Origin: Chaetoderma sp. LZ-2023a
Taxonomy: Eukaryota > Mollusca > Caudofoveata > Chaetodermatida > Chaetodermatidae
Length of the DNA: 64,000 nucleotides
NCBI GenBank assembly: GCA_034401795.1
Contig: CM067370.1
Location: 105,317,387 to 105,381,386 of the forward strand
Direction: 5' to 3'
In this document: in pieces, positions 56,631 through 64,000 of the stretch
Layout of the letters: every line of letters starts with the position of its first letter
Position numbering within the stretch: the stretch's first letter is position 1
Made by a program: the position numbers and the translations under genes
The notes under the pieces: model-generated
What the model was told of the DNA's origin: nothing
Database searches by the model: none
Seen by the model: only the letters and a program-made list of their open reading frames with translations

Positions 56631-57472
56631 CAGATTTTATCTGTCATTTATACGAAGTTGACAAACTTGTACCTTCAACCCTAGAAGCATATAAGTCTGC
56701 ATTAGCTTCAGTCATTCCCAGTCTGGCCATTGAAGGAGTGGAAAATGACACTTTAAATGAAGTTATTAAAGGAATGAGCAATCTGCGACCTAGACAGCCA
56801 ATTCCTATCCCAGCATGGAATCTATCTCTTGCTCTACAGGTTTTAGGGCATGCTCCCTTTGAACCAGTTAGATCTATAGACATTAAACTGTTAACTATTA
56901 AATCAGTTTTCTTGGTTGCAGCGTCGACGAGAAGAAGCAAAATTCATGCGCTTTCTGCCGAACAAGACCATTTTGTCATCACGGGTGAAGGTTTAAGACT
57001 ACTTCCACGTCTTTGTTTCCTGGCAAAGAATCAGTCACTTAAATATCCAGGACAGTCGATCAATTTGCCAAGTTTAACTAGACATGACCCAAACTCTTCT
57101 GCTTGGTGTCCTGTCAGATGTCTGAAAATGTATAAGAAACGTACTGAGGAATGGAGAGATGACCCGAAATCTCTGTGGTTATGTCTCAAAGCTCCACATT
57201 TTCATGCTTCGAAAGATACCATTTCTCTTTGGATAGTCGATGCTCATCAGATGTCGCACAAAATCGCTACAGGAAAGCAGATTGATCGTGCAAATGCCCA
57301 TCAGGTCCGAGCACTAGCAGCATCATCGGCCCTTTATAAGGGTGTCTCATTAGAGGAGGTGATGTCTGTAGCACAATGGCATGCCGAGTCATCATTGACT
57401 GATTTCTACCTTCGCGACATCTCCAGCGCACTTAATCCGGTAGCCGTCGCCAATTTATCGAATCTGAACTAA
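56453..57472 (+). CDS. DIRS-2 tyrosine recombinase, 339 residues, apparently intact
   Basis: Starts MDVIKQRAINGGFSEQAAKF at an ATG and ends VANLSNLN with TAA. It would carry out integration of the circular element DNA. The N-terminal DNA-binding half spans roughly residues 1-110, with a core-binding-like segment from about 25 to 105. The catalytic half shows VAASTRRSKIHALS (Arg near 160), NAHQVRALAAS (His283, Arg286), AQWHAESS (Trp309/His310) and TDFYLRD (Tyr319). This is the full R-H-x-x-R-(W/H)-Y set. No stop or frameshift was found. It overlaps the end of the RT-RNase H frame by 178 bases. It is the best preserved protein gene of any mobile element in the window. Confidence 0.94.
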   Translation: MDVIKQRAINGGFSEQAAKFVASARRGSTTKTYNYRINKFAEWCKGRDIDPFSACVQHVADFICHLYEVDKLVPSTLEAYKSALASVIPSLAIEGVENDTLNEVIKGMSNLRPRQPIPIPAWNLSLALQVLGHAPFEPVRSIDIKLLTIKSVFLVAASTRRSKIHALSAEQDHFVITGEGLRLLPRLCFLAKNQSLKYPGQSINLPSLTRHDPNSSAWCPVRCLKMYKKRTEEWRDDPKSLWLCLKAPHFHASKDTISLWIVDAHQMSHKIATGKQIDRANAHQVRALAASSALYKGVSLEEVMSVAQWHAESSLTDFYLRDISSALNPVAVANLSNLN

Positions 57473-58100
57473 GCCACTTCCGACCACTATTTCGCACACA
57501 TCACAAGTTCTTCCACTTGCACTGAACAATGGCCATACACATGACCTGAGAACAACCGTGGATTGGGCTGAGCTCCTGTGATGAACTAAAAGACCAAGCA
57601 CTTAAAATGGTGAGTGTTTACATTAATTAAGTGACTATAAATAATTTACTTACAGTCGAAATACCAGACTGCTTAGGTAAATAGTCTGGTGTAAGAGTAT
57701 ACTTATCCTCTCAAACAGACATTAGACTCTTCCAATTTGAAAACTTAATCGATATACTGATATTTTTTCAAAATTAGAAGTTGTAGTAGCTTCTTTGCAC
57801 TCTACTGGACTACCCTAGCTGAGACTTGGGGCTGACACGGGTCTGGTGGGTGTTGCATCCCCATTTCGACAGCCCTCTGGATTTTGTGCGGACAAAAGAG
57901 GGGGGAGAGGGGGGCGGGGGTGGTTGTGTGGGAGCACGGTATGGACCATGGAAGTTTAGCACTATGAGTCAGATGGCAGAACCCAAGCATATGCCAGGGT
58001 TCTAGTCTCTTCACAACCTTCTCTGTTGGATGGTAGATGAGTGCTGGTTCGAGCCTCACCTCCTCCCACCGGTATTTCTTGGCTGTTGAAATCCGGAGTT
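57473..58100. other. DIRS-2 3' region before the ICR
   Basis: Non-coding. It has an inverted pair TTAGGTAAATAGTCTGGT near 57673 with AATACCAGACT just upstream, and a G-rich run at 57898-57922. A 104-codon minus-strand frame here (57802-58116) has no domain. Confidence 0.5.
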
Positions 58101-58200
58101 TATCATAATAGTACATCTGTTAAGTATTATTCGAAGTAGAATAAAAAAAGCATCCGCTTTTGTTTCTACGAGAATTCGTAATACTTACCAAATGTACTAT
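58101..58200. repeat. DIRS-2 internal complementary region (ICR)
   Basis: 58101-58140 (TATCATAATAGTACATCTGT, TAAGTATTATTCGAAGTAGA) is the reverse complement of the left end from 46467. 58144-58200 (AAAAAAGCATCCGCTTTTGT onward) is the reverse complement of the right outer end and adjoining repeat. The two halves meet at ATA. Confidence 0.92.
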
Positions 58201-58269
58201 GGCCCTGCCTCAGCCGCCCCGCTGAGGTGAGGCTGAGCTGCTTTCGCTGTTTGTCAAGACAAATATAAG

Positions 58270-58462
58270 ACGAATCTGACTGTGATTGGGAATTGACTCT
58301 GTACCTGCGGCTATGGTATTCCCGGACACAGTATGGGCAGGACCAGGAGAGTGCGGAGTTTTAATTGTTTATTTTGAGTTAGACTAGATAATAGACATTA
58401 TCATAACAGTACATCTGGTAAGTATTACAAATTCTCGTAGAAACAAAAGCGGATGCTTTTTT
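58270..58462. repeat. DIRS-2 right inverted terminal repeat and outer end
   Basis: 58270-58427 is the inverted partner of 46478-46635. The outer 35 bases (CAAATTCTCGTAGAAACAAA, AGCGGATGCTTTTTT) are specific to the right end. Genomic flank resumes at GATTCAGG. Confidence 0.93.
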
Positions 58463-58575
58463 GATTCAGGATCATTGTTTCCAATATGAACACCTATCTT
58501 TCTTCAGTTGACGCCTTAAAAAGTGAATTTTGGACAGAAGGGTGATAATGGTTAATTAACCACTCATGTATCAAG

Positions 58576-58958
58576 TTAAACCTTTAATGGTCAAGTCGGC
58601 CAAACAGCCTCTGCAGTGATCCAGAGGAAGCTCCATTTGGAGTGCAAGTTGACTATTTTTGGAATTTTATCATTGTCATTCCAGTGGTAAACTTTCAAAA
58701 CCACTTATCTTGGCCAGCAAATGAACACTGATCTATTGTTAAAAACATTGGTTGTTTTTTAACACAGTCCTTTTGATGGTCAATTCAGTCAAAACAGCCT
58801 CTGCAGTGGTTTTGAGATATAATCATTTGCATAACAAAAGAAAGGTATTTTTGTATATTCCAGTTGTAAACTTACGCAAATAGTCGTCTCTTGCCCAGCA
58901 AATAGACATTCACTAAGCACAAATTTTACTTGGTGACGAATTTTGACCGTTAATATAA
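58576..58958. repeat. Two adjacent hairpin-A elements, diverged
   Basis: The first starts TTAAACCTTTAATGGTCAAG and has ATTCCAGTGGTAAACTTTCA on its right arm. The second starts near CAGTCCTTTTGATGGTCAAT (58765), contains TTCCAGTTGTAAACTTACGC and ends TTGACCGTTAATATAA. Confidence 0.72.
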
Positions 58959-59124
58959 AGCATTGATTGAAATAAGTAGCATTTTGAGTGCTGTGAGACG
59001 CTGTCGACACAAGATGGTTAAACTACCTGATTAATAAAAGATCCTTGTGTAGCAACCGAAGGCAGGTGATCCTTTGAACAAGTCTTTCTGGTTTTAATGT
59101 TCTTTCATCTGTGTTTTATTTCAG

Positions 59125-59346
59125 CGATTATCCAATGGTTCCATAGATCCTGATTCGGATGTGAATCGTGTTATAGAATTACAAGAAACTGTAGAAAAAC
59201 AAAATGATGAACTTACTTTGGCTCGAACAAAGGTTCTTGATATGTCTAGTAAATGTAATGAATTTGAAGAAACGTTAACAACAACGCAAAAGAATTTAAT
59301 TAAATCTCAGGAAGAACTAGTCAAATTTCAGCGGGATTTACGAGAG
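59125..59346 (+). CDS. PPFIA: Liprin-alpha exon (74 codons, coiled-coil)
   Basis: The acceptor is TGTGTTTTATTTCAG and the donor is GAG|GTGAGT, a strong site; the exon is exactly 74 codons, phase 0. It encodes RLSNGSIDPDSDVNRVIELQ, ETVEKQNDELTLARTKVLDM, then KNLIKSQEELVKFQRDLRE. Vertebrate liprin-alphas have RLSNGSIDSTDETSQIVELQ and later DLIKTEEMNTKYQRDIRE at the same place, so the identity is clear. The segment is part of the long N-terminal coiled coil. The motif RLSNGSID sits exactly at the exon start and joins the preceding exon in frame. The next expected text (about MAQKEDMEERI) was not found before 64000. Confidence 0.95.
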
Positions 59347-59395
59347 GTGAGTACCAGCTTTTAAATTAAAATCATAGCTATGAAGACGGTATTAA

Positions 59396-60030
59396 TTAAT
59401 CCTTTAACAAATTTTCAATTTTTCTCACAAAATCGACCCAAGCATTCCAGTGATAAACTTTCCAAAAAATGACTTGTGTGCTGCAAATGGACATTTCTCA
59501 AAACCATTGGTGAAAGTTTTTTGGTTCATCTTGAGTGTTAAAGAGTTAATTGTTTTGGTGCGGTAAATCACTGGTTTCTATTCACATTCACATCATGTCT
59601 AGGTGGTTCTTATTTCAGTCTTTTGGCTCTTTAAACTTTTAAAATTCAAGGCGGACAAAAATTACCTCTGCTGTGTTCTTCAGAAATGTCCATTTGCAGA
59701 ACAGGACAAGACTATTTTTGAAAATTTATCACTGGAATGACTGGCTCGGTTATCACGCCTGTCATTCCAGTGATACATTTTCAAAAGTATTCTCTTGGTC
59801 TGCAAATTTATAGATATTTACATTGAGAAAATTATAATTTTCTTTAACAAATCTTCAAAGGGTTAAAGTCCAATACAGACCAAGAGAATACTGTTTTAGA
59901 AAATTTACCACTGGAATGCCTCGGTAGTTGAGCCAGTCATTCTAGTGTTCAATTTTGAAATAGTCTCTTGGCTTGCAAATTTATATTTCTATGAATAAAA
60001 TTGAATCTTACCCAACTTTGCTCATTAAGA
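59396..60030. repeat. Three consecutive hairpin-A elements
   Basis: Copies at about 59396-59550 (ends GAGTGTTAAAGAGTTAA), 59630-59866 (centre GGCTCGGTTATCACGCC, ends AAAGGGTTAAAG) and 59867-60030 (CCAATACAGACCAAGAGAAT, centre GCCTCGGTAGTTGAGCC). The first has lost most of its left arm. Confidence 0.8.
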
Positions 60031-60064
60031 GGGTTTCTGAATCTCAATTACAAGACAACTATAC

Positions 60065-60165
60065 AGGTAAGCTGTTGAATATTTCGAAACTAATTTACTG
60101 GAATACTGCCATGTGCGGCAGCAACAGCTCCCAGTCAAAATACTTTCAAAATCTTCAGCAGAATA
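60065..60165. repeat. Hairpin-B element
   Basis: GTAAGCTGTTGAATATTTCG with AACTAATTTACTGG at the left; ATGTGCGGCAGCAAC at the centre; CAGTCAAAATACTTTCAAAA at the right. Confidence 0.75.
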
Positions 60166-60319
60166 TTCTTTACAGAACTTCATGTTGCTGTATATTCTGT
60201 CTAAATATGATGTTGATGTCAATCATTAAGCCATTTAGGGTCAGATATAGTTTTTGTTTTCTAGCTCAAGTCTACTGCTGGAAAATTTGTGTATGATTCT
60301 CATCAGGTATCTACTTAGA

Positions 60320-60560
60320 CCGTCAATAGTCAAATGTGGCAAGAAAATGTAAATTTTCTTAGAAAATGTCCATTTAAAACAGGCGAAGAGAAGACTATTT
60401 TTTTCAAATTTACCAGAAATAACTAGCTCAGTTATCAAGCCAGTTGTTCCATTGACCAGTAAGGTATCAAAAATAGTCCTTTGTTGGCCTGCAAATGGAC
60501 ATTTCTCAAGGCCACTGGAGAATTTATTTGTGATGAGTTAGACCATTAAATGTTAACTGA
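60320..60560. repeat. Hairpin-A element
   Basis: GACCGTCAATAGTCAAATG, GTCCATTTAAAACAGGCGAA and AGACTATTTTTTTCAAATTT at the left; GCTCAGTTATCAAGCC at the centre; TTGGCCTGCAAATGGACATT at the right. Confidence 0.85.
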
Positions 60561-60784
60561 CCAAAGTTATGTTGTTTGCCTTTTATAACCTTTTAAGAAT
60601 TGTTTTCAAGTTTATAGGTGATGAGAGTGTAAATGTCTGGGCTTGAATCCTTGTCAGTGAGCCCTCTTGGCTCAGCCTGATTTTAACTCAGGCTTGTATG
60701 TGTTCTCAATGACATTTTTAACATGATGATGATACATAGCAGTACAACTCAGAAATACCTTGTTTCCATAGCAAAATAAAGCGT

Positions 60785-60845
60785 ACTGTTGAATATTTTG
60801 GGCAATGGCTTCCAATCAAATTAAGTCCAAAATATTCAACAGAAC
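60785..60845. repeat. Hairpin-B element, short
   Basis: CTGTTGAATATTTTGGGC and GTCCAAAATATTCAACAG flank a short centre. Confidence 0.75.
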
Positions 60846-61087
60846 ACGTCTTACATTGTGTTTAAAATTGTAATGTATGGAAATATTTTATTTTATTTCT
60901 GAGCTGTACTCTATATGTATGGTTAGAATCTCATGGCCCTTCATTGACATTGAACCATTCTATTATAGGGCACATATTGGCTCTCTGAACCTATATTTAT
61001 TTATTTTGAATTCAGTATTGCCACTATTTTGCCCATTCAAGATTTGTCTCAGATTTTCAGCCCTCTTGAACAATTGCAACAATTCAT

Positions 61088-61182
61088 TATATTGAACATT
61101 TTGAAATTAATTGGAATGAAAGAAGTTGCTACCTAAAGCAGCAAAGACTTCCAGAAATATTTGTTTCAAAATATTCAACAGC
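61088..61182. repeat. Hairpin-B element
   Basis: TTATATTGAACATTTTGAAA with TTAATTGGAA at the left, GTTGCTACCTAAAGCAGCAA at the centre, TTTGTTTCAAAATATTCAAC at the right. Confidence 0.78.
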
Positions 61183-61249
61183 TGTTCTATGATGTTGCTA
61201 TGGAATTGAGCTGCTGACATTTCGGGCTTGAAAGGGTTTCAACGCTTTA

Positions 61250-61481
61250 TTAACCCTTTAACCCTCATCAACCAAAAATGGCTTCTGCAGTGGTCTTGAG
61301 AAATGTCCATTTGCAGAACAAGAGAAGACTATTTTTTTTAATTTACCACTGGAATGACTGGCTCGATAACCGAGCCAGTCATTCCAATGGTGAATTTTTT
61401 AAAACAGTCTTGCTCTGTAAATAGACATTTTCTATGAGAAATCTGAAATTTTCTTTTTCAATTTGAGTGTTAAAGGGTTAA
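61250..61481. repeat. Hairpin-A element, best preserved copy (232 bp)
   Basis: Ends TTAACCCTTTAACCCTCA and TTGAGTGTTAAAGGGTTAA are inverted. Inside: GTCCATTTGCAGAACAAGAG, AGACTATTTTTTTTAATTTA, CCACTGGAATGACTGGCTCG and its mirror CGAGCCAGTCATTCCAATGG. This copy shows the full plan: about 50-bp outer arms, a long inner stem and a GATAAC centre. It has no coding capacity, so it is MITE-like. Confidence 0.93.
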
Positions 61482-61606
61482 TGCTATTCTTTATGTACAA
61501 TAAGATCAGTATTATGACTTATTCATGTTTTAACAACATTAACCTAATTTTTTAGCTTAAATGCATAAATTTAATAAATAATAGATCAGCCAGAGTTGAG
61601 GAAGTC

Positions 61607-61786
61607 TTTAACCGTCAAAATCGTTCATAAAAAATGTTGATATGCAGACCAAGAGAGGATTATTTTTTAAAAAGTTACTACTGGAATGACTGGTTCAAAA
61701 ATAGTCTTCTCTTGGTCTGCAAATGACATTTCTCAAGACCACTGGCAGAAGCCATTTTTTGGCCACTTTGTGCGTTAAAGGGTTAA
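61607..61786. repeat. Hairpin-A element, centre deleted
   Basis: TTTAACCGTCAAAATCG at the left end, GACCAAGAGAGGATTATTTT, then directly TCAAAAATAGTCTTCTCTTG and TCTGCAAATGACATT, ending GTTAAAGGGTTAAAG. Confidence 0.82.
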
Positions 61787-62059
61787 AGAGTAAGTTAACT
61801 GCCATATGAGAGGAAGGGGTTTAGAGCTCTAGGAAGAACAAAGCTATCTATGCAGTTTAGTTGGAACAGATGGTTTTGTAATAGCATTATGTCATCGACA
61901 AGTGCTATACTAACTGAATTAAATATACATACCCTTAACACCTGAGAAAGAGACAAGGCCTAACGAGGACGACTTTGATGAGAACACAACCCTCCAGGAA
62001 AATCCTAAGAAGAGGCCGACCATTCCAGCTGAGCTTCAGGGAAGCTGCAAGCAATGGAG

Positions 62060-63181
62060 GAACTCCTCTTGCAAACTAGTCAAAATCCAACTACAAATGG
62101 ATAAACTAGAACTCCATTGCTAGAGGGAAAGTTTTACCACTTTTACAAATTAACTGCCGGTACGTGCCACCATCTGATGACCCCCACCTTCCAAAAAGAG
62201 TGGGAAAAACACATCAAGGAATCCAGTCTACACTTGACTGGACATTTATTAGACCTACTACGAACTCGTGGAACCACACTCACTGACCGAGTCAAACGAG
62301 TGAAGGCAGGATTCAAAGCCGCAGCTGAAACCAGCGACGTAGTACTCGAAGTGGAGAGAGCAGTCCGATCCACCGTATTGAAAACTAGGGACAGGTCCAC
62401 CAGCCCGCCCATGCGCCGACGAACTGAAGGAGCAGTCCAACCTAAACATAGGACTCAGAAGAGAAGGCCAGAGAGGTTCAATAAAAACGAGTTCCGTAAC
62501 ATACGGGACAAGGCACAGAAGAACGACAAGAGCTTTGACACGTTGAACAGTTCTAAATCTGTTGAAACAATTTGAACGATAACTGTCATGAATTACATTC
62601 AGACAGACAGCAATCAAGACTGTCAATTTTTAAACTATAAAAATAAAAATTATGTCAATAAAACATGTCCAAAAAAAACCACAAAAAAAACACCTTGTGA
62701 AAGAGCGCTCTCTGAGATCTGCTTTGTTAAAAACTTGTCTGAGAAAGAACTCAGTCAGGATGTTGTACATGTACTATCCCTAGGTTTGGGATTCTGTCCC
62801 ACAGTAATCGAACCAAACATGGGCATATCACACTATGACCGTAATAAATTCTTCAGGAGGCTACGCCTCAAACTACATTTCGAACACCCTCCCTTCGCAT
62901 GGGGCAGAGATGAAAGCTATGTATCAGTGACGGAAACAGCGCCACCTGTCTCCACATTTACAGAACACCTAATCAGAAAATTCAAACCTCGTAGCCAATG
63001 GACACCACCACCTGGCAATGACCATGTTTTAGACTCTTTTATTAAAAAAGTCAAACATGATCTGAATAAATCTAAACACAGACAAAATTTCAGATGTAAC
63101 ATCTCCCAGGCTGATAGGAAACTTACTCAAACTTTAGCAAATGACAAATCCATTGTGATTAAGAAAGCCGACAAAGGATAG
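62060..63181 (+). pseudogene. Penelope-like protein, N-terminal region
   Basis: A first part (62117-62575) is basic and helical: LRTRGTTLTDRVKRVKAGFK, then an Arg/Lys-rich stretch MRRRTEGAVQPKHRTQKRRP. After a stop, a second frame (62588-63181) has KNLSEKELSQDVVHVLSLGL, GFCPT, FFRRLRLKLHF, RSQWTPPPGND, DSFIKKVKHDL and IVIKKADKG. These correspond to the conserved pre-RT region of PLEs (usual V.NLS...L....LSLGL.F.P and IVIKPADKG). A TAG stands at 63179-63181 where PLE proteins carry a codon in KADKG.A.V. Confidence 0.85.
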
Positions 63182-63239
63182 GCTACAGTCATACTAAACT
63201 CTTATGACTATAATGCTGAAGCCCTAAAGCAACTCAAAG

Positions 63240-64000
63240 ACACGCTACTATGAATTGGTGACAGAAAATCTGACCACCAAACACGCTGAGATGGTAGAGC
63301 CAGCCATCACTGGACTGGTTTTGAGAGGGGAGCTAACTCGTGACACCACTAATGGCCTTAGAGTAGATAACCCATGCACAGCGCGATTCTATCTCTTACC
63401 AAAAATACACAAAAATATTACACCCACACCGGGCAGACCGATTATTAGCGGCAATGGTTGTCCTACTGAATACATCAGTAGCTTTATAGATGAGCATCTC
63501 AAAGTTCATCTCCAAGACATTCCATCATATGTCAGGGATACAACTGATTTCATCAATAAACTAGAAACTTTCGGTAAAATACCGCAACACGCCATTCTAG
63601 TCACCATGGACGTAACATCGCTATACACAAACATCCCACACAATGAGGGACTAAAAGCCGCCGCACAACATATCAGAGAATTTGGTATGCCCGGCGACCT
63701 TACACCAAGGTCACTCCTGGAACTACTATCCATTGTATTAAGATGTAATAACTTTGAATTTAATGACAAACAGTACCTACAAACGGGTGGAACAGCCATG
63801 GGCACTAAAGTAGCACCAATTTATGCTATCATCTTCATGGCCCAATTGGAGAAAAAGCTTCTGCTACATTCTCCCCATAGACCGGCCCTCTCTCCGATAC
63901 ATCGACGACATATTCATGATCTGGACATCTGGCCAACAAAAACTCGATGAATTCATCCACTATATGAATACATCTCACCATTCTATCAAATTTACAGCGG
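63240..64000 (+). pseudogene. Penelope-like reverse transcriptase, frameshifted, partial
   Basis: The frame opens with RYYELVTENLT, shifted from the preceding KDT, so there is a frame break near 63240. RT blocks follow: RFYLLPKIHKN, PGRPIISGNGCPTEYISS, LVTMDVTSLYTNIPHNEG (motif A with the conserved SLYTNIP), LQTGGTAMGTKVAPIYA (motif B). Near 63885-63897 a further shift is needed to read LRYIDDIFMIW (motif C, YIDD at 63898-63909) and KLDEFIHYMN up to the edge. The blocks are characteristic of the PLE clade. Confidence 0.92.

Larger units (their letters stand above)
46465..58462 (+). mobile_element. DIRS-order retrotransposon DIRS-2, structurally complete, with hAT insertion
   Basis: Order from left: outer end, inverted repeat, gag, reverse transcriptase-RNase H, overlapping tyrosine recombinase, ICR, inverted repeat, outer end. 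Without the 5,231-bp hAT and one 8-bp target copy the element would be about 6.76 kb. The inverted repeats (46478-46635 and 58270-58427) differ at about four positions by eye, so insertion is fairly recent compared with DIRS-1. The left outer end starts TTTCTACTTCG after TGCC; the right outer end is GGATGCTTTTTT before GATTC. It lies in the same direction as the liprin gene, in its 15-kb intron. gag is frameshifted and the RT frame has two stops, so this copy cannot supply all its own proteins. Confidence 0.93.
61940..64000 (+). mobile_element. Penelope-like retroelement, 5' part, runs off window
   Basis: The N-terminal region before the reverse transcriptase spans about 62060-63180 and RT follows to the window edge. 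Penelope-like elements prime at chromosome ends or nicks and usually end with a GIY-YIG endonuclease, which would lie beyond 64000. The left border is uncertain; KLVKIQLQMDKLELHC near 62075-62125 looks like the conserved start of PLE proteins. The copy carries a stop and at least three frame breaks. Confidence 0.85.

Noticed and set aside
1-64000. tRNA, rRNA or other structured RNA genes
   Set aside because: None recognised by eye. Many palindromes are present but they belong to dispersed MITE-like families. A covariance-model search would be needed to exclude tRNA-derived SINEs.

Overview
The window is eukaryotic and almost certainly from a marine invertebrate animal. It holds spliced coding exons of an animal gene in very large introns. 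The rest is AT-rich sequence crowded with DIRS, Penelope-like, LINE and hAT elements and hundreds of bases of minisatellite-like repeats. No bacterial operons, rRNA, tRNA or CRISPR were seen. The species cannot be named. The repeat families that begin AGCTCACCTGG and end in a hairpin plus CTTGTT resemble ones I associate with molluscs and other marine invertebrates, which is recollection rather than a test.

Host gene. Three plus-strand exons (21813-21887, 43879-44028, 59125-59346) are all phase 0, have AG/GT borders and join in one frame. They encode part of the N-terminal coiled-coil of a liprin-alpha (PPFIA) orthologue. The introns between them are 21,991 and 15,096 bp. The exons before and after were not found, so the window is probably wholly inside this gene.

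Left part (1-21.8 kb). An A-family repeat ends at 672. An old minus-strand DIRS-type element (DIRS-C) is split by a younger DIRS element (DIRS-1, about 3571-9892), which has inverted terminal repeats, an internal complementary region, relics of gag and tyrosine recombinase, and a triplicated 219-bp 3' unit. A-family repeats, a 707-bp TIR element and a LINE fragment follow.

Middle (21.8-43.9 kb). The first long intron is built largely of three repeat families (A, B, D), sometimes nested in each other. Copies of all three end in a small hairpin followed by CTTGT(T). Family B has the clearest stems, with base changes that keep pairing around a constant TTCT loop. Another LINE fragment and many short palindromic (MITE-like) hairpins are also present.

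Right part (43.9-64 kb). The second long intron holds a minus-strand LINE, then a structurally complete DIRS element (DIRS-2, about 46465-58462) with 158-bp inverted repeats, a frameshifted gag, an RT-RNase H frame with two stops, and an apparently intact tyrosine recombinase. A 5,231-bp hAT transposon (49033-54263) with an exact 8-bp target duplication (GCCCTTCC) sits inside its gag. The hAT transposase is itself decayed. After the third liprin exon come six densely packed hairpin repeats and the 5' two-thirds of a broken Penelope-like element running off the window edge.

The mobile elements form a readable order of events: DIRS-1 into DIRS-C, hAT into DIRS-2, A-family into D-family, and a D-like element into A-family.
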